Notes under the pieces: generated by a model
What the model saw: only the letters and a program-made list of their open reading frames with translations
What the model was told of the DNA's origin: nothing
The model's database searches: none
In this document: piece by piece, positions 46,426 through 56,700 of the stretch
Layout: each line of letters starts with the position of its first letter
How positions within the stretch are numbered: the stretch's first letter is position 1
Program-made: the position numbers and the translations under genes
NCBI GenBank assembly: GCA_933228895.1
Contig: OW121852.1
Location: 61,484,872-61,548,871 of the forward strand
Length of the DNA: 64,000 nucleotides
Source: Platycnemis pennipes
Lineage: Eukaryota; Arthropoda; Insecta; Odonata; Platycnemididae
Reading direction: 5' to 3'

Positions 46426-46923
46426 TCAACGAGAAATTAGCCTTGCCTCCCTCTGCAGAGACTCTGGGCACGGATAATGTTCTGGCAGAACCTCATTCGA
46501 CAGACTATACCCAAAGGGTACATAGCCACTCCATTCGTTCGGGCTGGCGATTACATGCATCAGCAGGTCCCATCCTAAAGCTGGAAAAATCACAAAAATC
46601 ATCAGCATTCTGATACCTTCAGGCAATAAGCATACATTGAGATCTGCAAATATCCTCATAGCAAATAAGGAATCATCCTGAACTCATACATATGCTTGTC
46701 GATTATTAATCATTGGATACTAGACCACGTGGCTCAACATATTATGTTGTTCCAACATTAAAAATTACAGTGGGTCACACGCTAAATACAAAATACAATA
46801 AAACTGGGAATGAAGAGCGGCAATTATTAACCGTTGTTGACTTGGATATAATTATTTCACTCACATTCCACGCCACGACTAACTAATGACACAACCACCA
46901 TGATACAGAGTTGCACTGGAAAT
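46426..46923 (-). other. Short ORF across host-gene exons 1-2 (coding status unknown)
   Basis: If exons 46923-46865 and 46580-46426 are joined, the first ATG (46901) opens a 63-codon frame beginning MVVVSLVSRGVE and ending EARLISR, with TGA as the last three bases of exon 2. I recognise no domain. Host-gene exons usually do not code and such transcripts are typically degraded by NMD, so this may be chance. Confidence 0.3.
46651..46719 (-). ncRNA. Box C/D snoRNA, U27 type (18S guide)
   Basis: The guide GACAAGCATATG is complementary to CAUAUGCUUGUC near the 5' end of 18S rRNA, the target of U27 (2'-O-methylation of A27 in human). Box C reads ATGATTA (46713-46707), D' is ATGA aligned with the CTGA of human U27, and box D is ATGA (46659-46656). 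Stem I is TATCC paired with GGATA, separated from the GA core by a 3-nt AAU bulge, so a full kink-turn can form. It lies in intron 1 about 75 nt from the acceptor. Confidence 0.85.
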
Positions 46924-46953
46924 GACGCGTTTAGGGCGGCAGGGTAATTTATA
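46917..46953 (-). promoter_or_regulatory. Core promoter of the snoRNA host gene
   Basis: TATAAAT at 46953-46947 lies 30 nt upstream of the A of TCATTT (46925-46920), which fits the arthropod initiator TCAKTY with +1 at 46923. The transcript would begin in a pyrimidine-rich stretch (ATTTCCAG), not a strict TOP start. Confidence 0.55.
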
Positions 46954-47440
46954 AATGCTCTCGTGCTTTGTTATATAAAAACCAGGTGGCATGAAAATCA
47001 ATTTCCGGAACCGATTCTCATCGTGCTCACTGAAATTATCAGAAAAAATAATAAGTTAAGATATGATAATTATACAATTTTTAATAAATACACTGTCGAT
47101 CAACACAAAAATTTGTCTATTTATCCGCATATAAATAAATAATTCATAGACCCGACGTACTTGACATCTATAGGACACATACATAACACACAGGTAAATA
47201 TTTCTTAAAATAAAAGAGTAGCATATTGCGTGTTCGGCATGAAATATATTTTTTAGTTAATACTTCTATTACCACTAATTTGTGTGGAAAATATGAACAT
47301 TGAATTTTCCACCTAATTTTTAGAAAAATCTGGATATAACTGCTCATTATTCTCGTGTTTGATATTGGAAGATCCAATCATTGCCGCGTGGTTATCGGCA
47401 TCGTGGCTATTTGAAATTGAAAAGATTTAATCCCTTAAAA
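46954..47440 (+). promoter_or_regulatory. Divergent upstream region / CDKAL1 5' UTR
   Basis: About 490 bp between the host-gene promoter and the CDKAL1 start codon. A plus-strand TATATAAAA lies at 46972-46980, but no clear initiator is at the right distance, so the CDKAL1 start site is undetermined. Confidence 0.4.
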
Positions 47441-47705
47441 ATGATCGACGACATTGAAGATATAATATCCAATTATGATGTTACTCCCAGAGAGCGCCAG
47501 GAATCTAAATCATTTGTTAAAATTCGAGCGAAGAAAAGTTTCCAGGATGCCAATGCCTCCAAGACAGCGGACCATTCGAATATTTTTCAAAGCTTTGTTC
47601 CTGGGACTCAAAAAGTTTTCATCAAAACATGGGGATGTACACATAATAGTTCGGATAGTGAATATATGGCGGGACAACTTTCTTCTCATGGTTACCAGCT
47701 GACCG
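47441..47705 (+). CDS. CDKAL1: CDKAL1 exon 1 (start codon)
   Basis: ATG at 47441 has A at -3 and is the only in-frame ATG after the stop TGA at 47360. The start [20 protein letters not shown] matches the human LLDDIEDIVSQ region. The exon ends in [20 protein letters not shown] and the following [10 protein letters not shown], with the first Fe-S cysteine. The donor is GTGAGT at 47706; one base carries over. Confidence 0.92.
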
Positions 47706-50700
47706 GTGAGTTTATTAACATGTGCGAACTATGCTTGTACCATAAGATTAATCCCACCGAATTTATTACGTCCATTTATGTATGAATCTGAAATATATTG
47801 TCATAGATCACAAGGAAGATGCAGACCTGTGGATCCTTAACAGTTGCACTGTCAAAACCCCAGCTGAAGACCACTTTAGGTAAGTTTTTCTCCAAGATTG
47901 ATTGAGCATGTTTCGCAAAGAAAGTCACACTTTAAAAAAATACATTCATCCTGTACGGTGCGGATGTGCTTTCATTACTAATGCACCATAATGGACAGAT
48001 GTGAATATTTTTCTCGTAATACCACTATTTTCATAGGAATGAAATTCAAGCTGCTAAGAAGAGTGAGAAACCTGTAGTTCTTGCTGGATGTGTTCCTCAG
48101 GGTCAACCTCAGTCCCAGCTATGTAAAGGACTTAGTGTTATCGGTGTCCAGCAAATAGATAGAGTTGTAGAAGTAGTTGAAGAAACTCTAAAAGGTAAAA
48201 GTTACGTTAAGTTGGTATATATGTTGTCGTATCTTCCGGTTGTGCATACAAATTCTATAGTTGCCTAGGAAGCCTCTATAGTATTATATTTCTATTTAAA
48301 TGTATAAAGGCATACTTTTACGTCATGCATAATGCAATCAAGCTCTTAAAAGTTATACAAAGTTGTTGGGAAGTAATGATAAGGATATTTATGCATGGGT
48401 TCATTACTACAGCTGTTAATGGTTTGTTTTTTATGTTTGTCTTGTATTTATCTATATTTAAATATAGTTTCACTTGAGCTTAAACGTGAAAAGTAGTTAT
48501 GTTATGCATTTTTTTTACCATGAGTGACAACTCAGATAGCAAGCCAGCTGGATTTAGACTGGATGAATACAGCTGGACAAATTGCCTGGAATCCAGCTGG
48601 AATATGTAGCTTAAATCCAGCTAGACTAGTCAAGTCTGTATCCAGCTGGTTTCCAGCTTTACACTGGATTGATCCTGCTGGATTTACGCTTGCACACTGT
48701 TGAATTCTAGTTTGAATCCAACTAGCTTTGCTATCAGGGAAGAATGAATTTCTTGGAGCAGCCATTCGTAATTGGTAGGTCAGAGGGAATTTAGAACATC
48801 TGAGGGGTACCTTAAATCAATATAGATAGAGTGAGAAACCTCATCAGTTTCAAATATAAAATCGTTTGCTGGAATCCGGTAAATACAAAAGCTGTGGCAG
48901 CACCACACAAGGATTCCAAGGTTACTTGTGCAACTTGCTGTGAATGAAGTGTGCACTGAAGCTGTTTCAGAGCTCAATGCCGAAATATGTTGCTGTTGCA
49001 CACCAACTCCACTTACCCAATGTATGCCTGCAACACACTGCAGAGCAATTGCTAATACAAGTTTGTGAAGCCTTCCAGCACCTCCAGCAGGGGAAGATGA
49101 CTCTGTCCAGGCAATGAGAGATATTCATGGTAGTGCTAGGAGATTGTAATTTCCTGGAAACTTGCTTAGATCCAATAAAATTTTCTTTTCCTCGCAAAGC
49201 TAATTTCATGTGTGACAGCACAAATTCAGTTGCTCTATCCTGTTGCATAGAGTTCTCAGCATTAGCTACTTCATCAAGAAAACTCTTATTTATCTTGCCT
49301 AGCATTGAAAGCATTGTCTTTCCTGGGGTAAACACATTCGTGAAATAATGGGTCAAGCGAATCGTAAACTGGGTTTCATTAAAAGAGTATTGGGTAAATG
49401 TGACGATCATGTACGAGAAATCAGCTACTTTTCCCTTGTTAGACCTCATTTGGAATATGCTGCCAGTGTATGGGATCCCTACGAAATCGGTCTAATTGTA
49501 AGTAATGAACTTGAACGTGTGCAGCGAAGATCGGCAAGATTTGTAAAGGGACGATACGATAATTATATTAGCGTAACCAGTCTATTAAATGAATTGAAAT
49601 GGGAATCGTTGTCAGATCGCAGGTTGAAATTTAGACTTAATCTCTTCCACAAATTCCAAGGCAATATTTTCAGTGATGACGTTAAAAATATTTTACGAAC
49701 CCCAACTTACTATGGCAGACTGGACCATAATCATAAAGTTAGAGAAATTGATTGCCGAACTGACCGATTCAAAATGTCCTTTTTCCCTCGCACAATTAGA
49801 GATGGGAATAACGGTAAATATGTCCTATCGGAGAGTAGCAATGAATAGCATTGGTAGCTGCATGTTGGTATGAGTACTTAAAGCTAACCCTACTAACAGA
49901 ATGTTTTTGCATGTTTTCTTTGCAATTTCTATCTTTTTTAAATAGTGTAGTTCTGACTACTATATTAATACTATTCCTTTTTTATGCATGATATGTAGTG
50001 CATGTTTGGTGAGCAATCACCCCCTGCCACACACCCTTGTGGTGGCTTGCAGGGTATTATGTAGATGTAGATGAAAGAATATCAATTATGTGTATTTACA
50101 TCAATCATGCTTAATCTTATCCATGAAAAGGATTTCGGGAATATTTTACAATGGTAGAAATCACCATGCAGTAATAGTCTTTTATAATTAGTTATCGATA
50201 TAATGATAATCCAAGCTTTATACAGCATCCTAATAGGGTCAATCCATAGGTAGTGGTCTAGTGGTGGTTGCTGCAACATTTCAAATATTTTTTATACTTC
50301 TGCCATAGAAACTACCATTTATTACGAATATAAAAAGTCAATATTTATTTTTTTTAATTTTATTTTCCTGATAGTGGCCATTTTTATGTTGACAAAACAC
50401 TGATTTTGAACGATTTCAGTGTTCTGCAGAAAAGCAAATTTTTGTATTCGTAATAAATGGTAGTTCTATGGTAAAAATCTAAAAAATATTAAAAATCATG
50501 AAGCACCCATTAAAATTTTTTTTTGGACCACTTCATATCGATTGACCCAATATTGTGTTCCAGCATGAGTTGACTATCAGTGGACAGATGTATATGTTAG
50601 TGGTTTTTGAATTATCGCGTGTCAGGGACAATAGGAAGGAATGATAATATGTAGTCGCAGTGGCCAGTAACATATTTATAAATAACTTTCAGAAATTGGC

Positions 50701-53700
50701 AATCTATACGTGTCCCAAATTATATTTTTGGTACCATTTAAAACATGGAATTTATGTAATTTATTATTACAGATATGTAGATGATCTAGAATGCTTGAAC
50801 ACTGGCTGTTTAAGGCAACCGGACCAATTTTTATCCATCTTTAATTTGCTCTATGAACCCTATTGGAAATTTCTAATAAGAAATATTCTTATAATAACCC
50901 TATCAAATTTTTCTATAGACTGCTATAGGAATTCTATTGGATTTTGTCCTTAAGACCTACAGGAAATTTTTATCAGAACTATAAGATTCCTATAGAAAAT
51001 GAATGGGACTTATAAGAATCCTATAGGAACCCGACAGAAAATTCTACCAGACCTATAAGAATTCCATTGCAAATCTGAAGAACTTGGTAAAATCCCTTAA
51101 TAAATAACTGGTAAAATCCCTTAAAAAAATAACTGTAAGAGAATGAGAGATAGGAGTTTTCCTGACTAACATTGTTACTACCAATAATCATCCTAATATA
51201 ACTTTCAGGAACAACTCAAAAGCACAACAAAAACAGCTGTATATTTAAATATTTATTGGCGCTACTTCAAATTTCAATAATTGCATCCACTTGCCTACGT
51301 AGCAGGTAAGAAATATGATTCCACATTTCAGGCATAATCCAATGTGACAAAAGCTAATATGACACCACATGGCATGAGAATCAAAAGTTGCGATTGAGCT
51401 TGCTTCTGGCACAACACTAAATTTTAAAGGTTTATCTGGGCATTCAGTCTTTTGAAGAAATGTTCCACTCAGAATTAAAAGTAGATTGTTTTCAAGAGGG
51501 AGTTTTTTTACATGTCATCGAGAGTCATCACTGCACTGAGGAATACAAAAAACATTTTTACAGTTCATTGGTGATCGGAATCTTCATTCTAAACTCTCAT
51601 ATTACAACCACAGCATACCAAGCTGAGCACAGAGACAGTGTTTATTGAAATTGTTAATTGTTGCATGTTTACTGTGGTAACATATAAAATTGATCAATCT
51701 ACCCTAAGAAAAAAATACTATAGAACTATATATAGTGATTATAGGAATTCTATAATCACTATAGAAATTTCTATAATCACTATAGAAATTTCTATAATCA
51801 CTATAGAAATTTCTATAATCACTATAGGGTATAGTTCTATAGTCCTATAATCACTATGGGGTATAGTTCTATAGTCCTATAATCACTATAGAAATTTCTA
51901 TAATCACTATAGAAATTTCTATAATCACTATAGGGTATAGTTCTATAGTCCTATAATCACTATGGGGTATAGTTCTATAGTCCTATAATCACTATAGTCC
52001 TATATCACTACCTATATATAGGGTATATTCCTATAATCACTATAGGATACAGTTCTATAGTTTATACATACATAACTTACATAGACCTCTCATATACAGA
52101 CATATTCTCCTGGACCATGCTGTCTATAGGAGAGAGGTTTCAAATTATGTATCTTAAAAGCAAAACATTCTGAACATTTTATTTTTTATTCATCTCATAT
52201 GGATTCAAATGTCACATTCATCTGATATCCATTCAAATGGATATCCATGATTGTATGATTTTCCTCAGTCCCTCGTAGACGGTATCGGACTTAGAGAAAA
52301 ATCTGGTGCGCTCGCCGGAAAACAGGTTCTCAGCATTATGGAGGAAACTCTTATTTATCTCTCCTAGAGTTCAAAGAATATCAGAGACGTATATTTATAA
52401 TGGTCATGCTTAATTTTAGCCACAAAATGGTTATTAGGGAAATGCTTTAACGGTGCAAATTATCCGTCTCAATCTTAGAGTAAAGTTAATAATCACAAAC
52501 GACTTAATGCCAGCCAGCAGCAGTATATATATGGCCTCCCTGTCTCATTACCATAATTGGAAAATGTGTCAGGCCGTATGTCAAAGGTTGATAGGATACA
52601 AAGTAGTTTAGTGTAGGTCGTAAGGTAGGGGTATAAGTAGTATGTGAGATAAAGATATTAATCATTCAGTAAGTGAGAATCATGATCCTTCATTTTCCTT
52701 TTTTTTTCAATTTTGTTCCTATGAGGAACAGTTGGCAAAACGGATACGAATAATGGTTGGCCAACCGCTGCACCTAGAATAATAATAATATAGGAATCCT
52801 CATGACCAAACGTTGGCCCAGCCATCTGTGCTACATGGGTATGTTCCAAATACCTTAGCCATAGTGATTATAGAAAACTATATATAATCACTATATATAG
52901 TCCTATAATCACTATGTTCCAAATAACTATAGGACTATAGCCATAGTGATTATAGATAACTATATATAATCACTATATATAGTTCCATAGTATTTTTTTC
53001 TAAGGGTAGTACCGCATAGAAGCCTTCATTGAAAAATCATACCGCAAAAAACTAATTTGACCATTTCGTGAGGACAAGAAATACGTGGTGTAAATCTGAA
53101 AAGTATACCAAATGTTGCTTAAGAAACCCTAGATATATAATTTGAACTCTATCGCAGGAGTTGGAGTACTTTGAGAAAAATATAAATGTTGTGTGAATCT
53201 TATAAACTTTCTTTGAAAGCCATCAAGAGTCCCATAGCAGTTATTAGATCCTCTTATAGGAATGAATAGTAATACCTGCAATTGCTGTGCTATTTTGTTC
53301 TAATCCTTCACCTTATGTGTCATTATTTCAGTGGAGAATGCACAGCAGTTAAATATCTTTTCTGAGGGACTTATAAACTGCTTAAAAATGTCTTATTGCA
53401 ATTATTAAGTTAAGTTATTATGGTAAATAATATAAGTTCTAAGACCTTAAAATTCATTACAACATTGTTATAGGATCTTAAATACTTATAAGAATTTTCA
53501 CTAATCTCTCATGGGAATTCATAATAGCCTCCAAGGCTTCTTATTACAGACTAATATTAGTCTAATTTTACAAAGGTGGAAATTTCTTATAAGAGCTCAC
53601 AGACTTGTTATGAGAATTCTATCAGTATTCAGATTTCTTATAAGAAGTCTATAAGTCTTATAAGAATTCTATTAGTCGTTATAAGAATTCTAAATTCTTA

Positions 53701-56700
53701 TAAGAATTTCTATAAGACTTATAAGAAATTTCCAATAGGGAATCAATTACATTTATAAAGGAAATAAGTAATGGCCACCTCAGTTATTTAGATTTGTCCA
53801 TGTCCGTCTCAAACCGTAAACATCATTAAGTAAGAATGCCCATCTTGGGAAAAAGTCTCCCACAACTGTGCCTATTGTTTACTCTTGACATGACCTTTAT
53901 GACCTTTTTTTGGAGTTAAAATATGCTTGATGCTCGAGGAGAATTTCCCCAGAGGATGATGCAATAGGTCATCAGAGTTGAACAAAGCAAAATATGCCTG
54001 CCGAAGAACATCCTGCTCTACAATTTAGGATGATTGTCTAACAAAATAGATAACTTTCTTTAGTTTTTTTTAATATTTTCAATATGTGGATTCCAATTAA
54101 GTGTGGGGCCCATGATAATCCCCAAATATTTATCTGTTTCCTGAAATTTAGATCCTTCATTTTTGGATTAGAAGAAACTTATGGATTGGTTTTGTCTGCA
54201 TTTGTGATTAGATAATTATGGGTAAACCATTTTTTAAGTTCTTCCAGGGAATCACACATCATGTTATCGAGGACTTTGTTTTGTTACAATTTATTACTGC
54301 TGTGTTATGTGCAAATTGAAAAGTCATATGTAGCATTGCAGCTTTTTCTTAGGTGGTTGACATAAATTAGAAAGAGCATGGGACCTAGGACTGAGCCCTG
54401 TGGAATGCCATGCCTAATTCATTCCTTACTTGATTGCTTATCATAGAACATCAGAACTTGGAATCGATTTGTTAGGTAGGAAGTTAGGAGTTCAAGTCGC
54501 TTCGTAATCTAGAGTGAGAGATTGCATCAAAAGCCTTAGATAGATAACAAAAAGTGGTTTGTACACGTTCATTGGCTTTAAATGCTGCATAAATGACTGC
54601 TGTCAGCTCCTCAACACTTTGAACAGTACCTTTCCCTTTGCAAAATCCAAACTGGCAGTTCCTGAACAGATGATAAGAATCAAAATATTTAGTTAATTGT
54701 GACAGTAATAGCATTTCAATAATTTGGATAGTATAGGGACAATCTGGGGTCATGGTGACCTAGTGGGTAGAGCACTGAGCTACTGACCAAAGGGTCCTGG
54801 GTTCAAATGGACACCCCCAACTAAAATCCTCGCGATTTGATTTGAACTTCGAAGGAAATCGCAGGTGGCCCAGGCAAAGGAACTGGCCCCCCTACCCTGA
54901 ATATATGAATTTTACATGTCATTGACTTAGTATGGGGTGAGCGCTACTCTCACCTATCAAAACCAAACTTTGGGTTAAATCACTGACTGAGTGATAGGGA
55001 CAATTGAGATAGGCATATAATTTGCTACATTATCCTTGGGACCTTTTTTATGGACTGATATAACCTTCCTTATTTCTGGTTAATCTGGGAAATCGCCATT
55101 TTCAAATATAATAATAATAATTTCTTGGGGTCAAAAATGGACCACCAGCCTCTTCGTGGCATCCCTGGAAATGCTTCGGCTGTCTGCTTGCGGGGTTAAC
55201 CTCCCCACTCGCAGAAAGCCTGGGTTCCTAAGAATTCCAGTAATGCCACCCACAACCTGCCCTTCTCAGATGAGAGCCCTAGTGAGTTGGGCGTGGCAAA
55301 TCTACACCATCAAAAATGGGAGCTCACATGGAGTGGACGGAGACCCTGAGGAGAGACCTTCTAGCTTGCCATACTGCCAGTGAGCCAAGTCGCAGGGGAT
55401 ACATGGCGAGGATGCACTCTTTGTGGTGTGAGATGCATCCTGAATATAACCATTTGTCGCAGCAGAATCGGGGTGACTATGCCAATCACCTGCACAAGAA
55501 AATAACACCCCAACCGCAAGGTCAGAGTAGTACACCACCGGCCAAGGCTCTATCTCCTACAAAGGCAGATGAATCTCCTACTGCCGGGGCTTCCGCTGAT
55601 TTTTCGGTGAAGGGAGACTAGCCGAAGGCCGATTCTGATCTACTCAAGCAGTTGGAAAGCACTATAAACAATGATGAGATGACTACGGAGCAGAGAAATA
55701 TTCATCATAAAATTTCTCTGCGGGACCAACAGCTGTCCCAGTTGAATGGCATCGTAAATGTGATCCTGACCGAAACGACCAGCCTCTGGGAAATAGACTG
55801 CGTGGTATATGCTGCCGCCACACTGTTGGCCTCTCCCCGAATGCCTGTCACTTGGGAGACTAAAGCAGCAAACAGGGTTAAACTGCTTAGTACCAAAATC
55901 ATCCTGCGAGACAACAGGTGTTGATATTTCAGTGTGTGATGAATTACCTTTCCTTCGGTCCGGCATTTACGGTGAAGGTCAAGCGCATTGCAAGTGCAAT
56001 CCGTAGAGACCACCACACACTGAACTATCCACCTCGTGCTGCTTATTCTTAAGCAGCACGAGGTGGATAGAGTGCGGGCACTTACAACGGTGAGGATGAA
56101 GTTGGTCTAGAGGACCAATGCCAGGAAAGAGAACTCAACCTTCTCCTTTCAGCCATCCCATCTCTTCCAAACCCCTACATCTGTTGTCCAAACACCACCA
56201 ACGGTCCCGAAGGTGGATTGTTTCTGGAAGGACATCTACGAGACCACGAAGTCATTCAACGAAATGAATGTCCGATGCAAAGAATTACCGCCCTATACTT
56301 TGTCTCAACACTGTATGCAAGGCATTCACTTCCATCCTGAACGACCTTATCCTCCACCACGTCCAAACGGTGTGGGAGGAAGTGTACGAGCAGAGGGGCT
56401 CGAAGAAAGGATGCAAGGACAACCTGCTCATTGATAGGTGTGTGAGCCAGGACACTTATCAATACAAGCGCAACCTGTCAATGGGCTGGGTGGACTATAA
56501 GAAGGCTATTGATACCACCTCTCAAGAGCTGATTATAGTCATGCTGAGGTACATGAAAGTCCACTCAGAGGTTGTGTCCTCCATCGAATGCCTGTTACCA
56601 TGGTGGAAGACGAGCTTTGCCATACCATCATGGCAAGAAGATTGTCTGCACAGATTTGGTAACATACCGCTGTGGCATTTACCAAGGTGATAAACTTAGT

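Larger units (their letters stand above)
45017..46923 (-). ncRNA. snoRNA host gene, UHG-like (seven exons, six intronic snoRNAs)
   Basis: Minus-strand spliced transcript. Predicted exons, 5' to 3': 46923-46865, 46580-46426, 46257-46198, 46036-45996, 45807-45764, 45600-45529 and 45300 to about 45017. All junctions are GT-AG (donors GTGAGT, GTGAGT, GTAAGA, GTTGGT, GTAGGT, GTAAAT). Exons are short and have little coding potential apart from one 63-codon ORF in exons 1-2. Each intron contains exactly one box C/D-like snoRNA, placed about 64-75 nt upstream of the 3' splice site. That spacing is known for intronic snoRNA processing and independently supports the exon calls. The guides (U27, U31, snR38, SNORD11 types) resemble the set in vertebrate UHG/SNHG1 and, as I recall, Drosophila dUHG1. 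Orthology is inferred. Confidence 0.8.
50858..53740. mobile_element. Inverted-repeat element with TTATAAGAATTCTA subterminal repeats (outer)
   Basis: CCCTATTGGAAATTTCT at 50858 and its inverse ending at 53740 bound a 2.9-kb segment. Inside each end are many short AT-rich motifs such as CTTATAAGAATTCTAT. The element at 51702-53005 is nested within. No transposase and no certain target duplication. Confidence 0.65.

Noticed and set aside
46426..46659. 77-codon minus-strand ORF starting at 46659 as a protein gene
   Set aside because: Its first third lies in the predicted intron 1, overlapping the U27-type snoRNA region. Only the exon 2 part can be in the spliced transcript.
45000..46950. A U29-type snoRNA, expected in a UHG-like gene
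   Set aside because: I searched the minus strand for a guide complementary to the AGCGUUCAUAG region of 28S and found none.
47381..47440. N-terminal extension of CDKAL1 from a TTG at 47381
   Set aside because: TTG is not a normal eukaryotic start. The ATG at 47441 has a good context and matches the conserved DDIEDI start. The frame is closed upstream by TGA at 47360.
49127..49449. Overlapping ORFs before and antisense to the LINE at 49340
   Set aside because: The minus-strand ORF is partly the antisense of the LINE, and the remainder has no recognisable protein.
51740..52070. CRISPR array
   Set aside because: Units are contiguous and near-identical with no variable spacers, and the context is a eukaryotic MITE.
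54752..54820. tRNA gene
   Set aside because: A- and B-box-like sequences are present, but the exact 11-bp target duplication around 250 bp shows it is a SINE.
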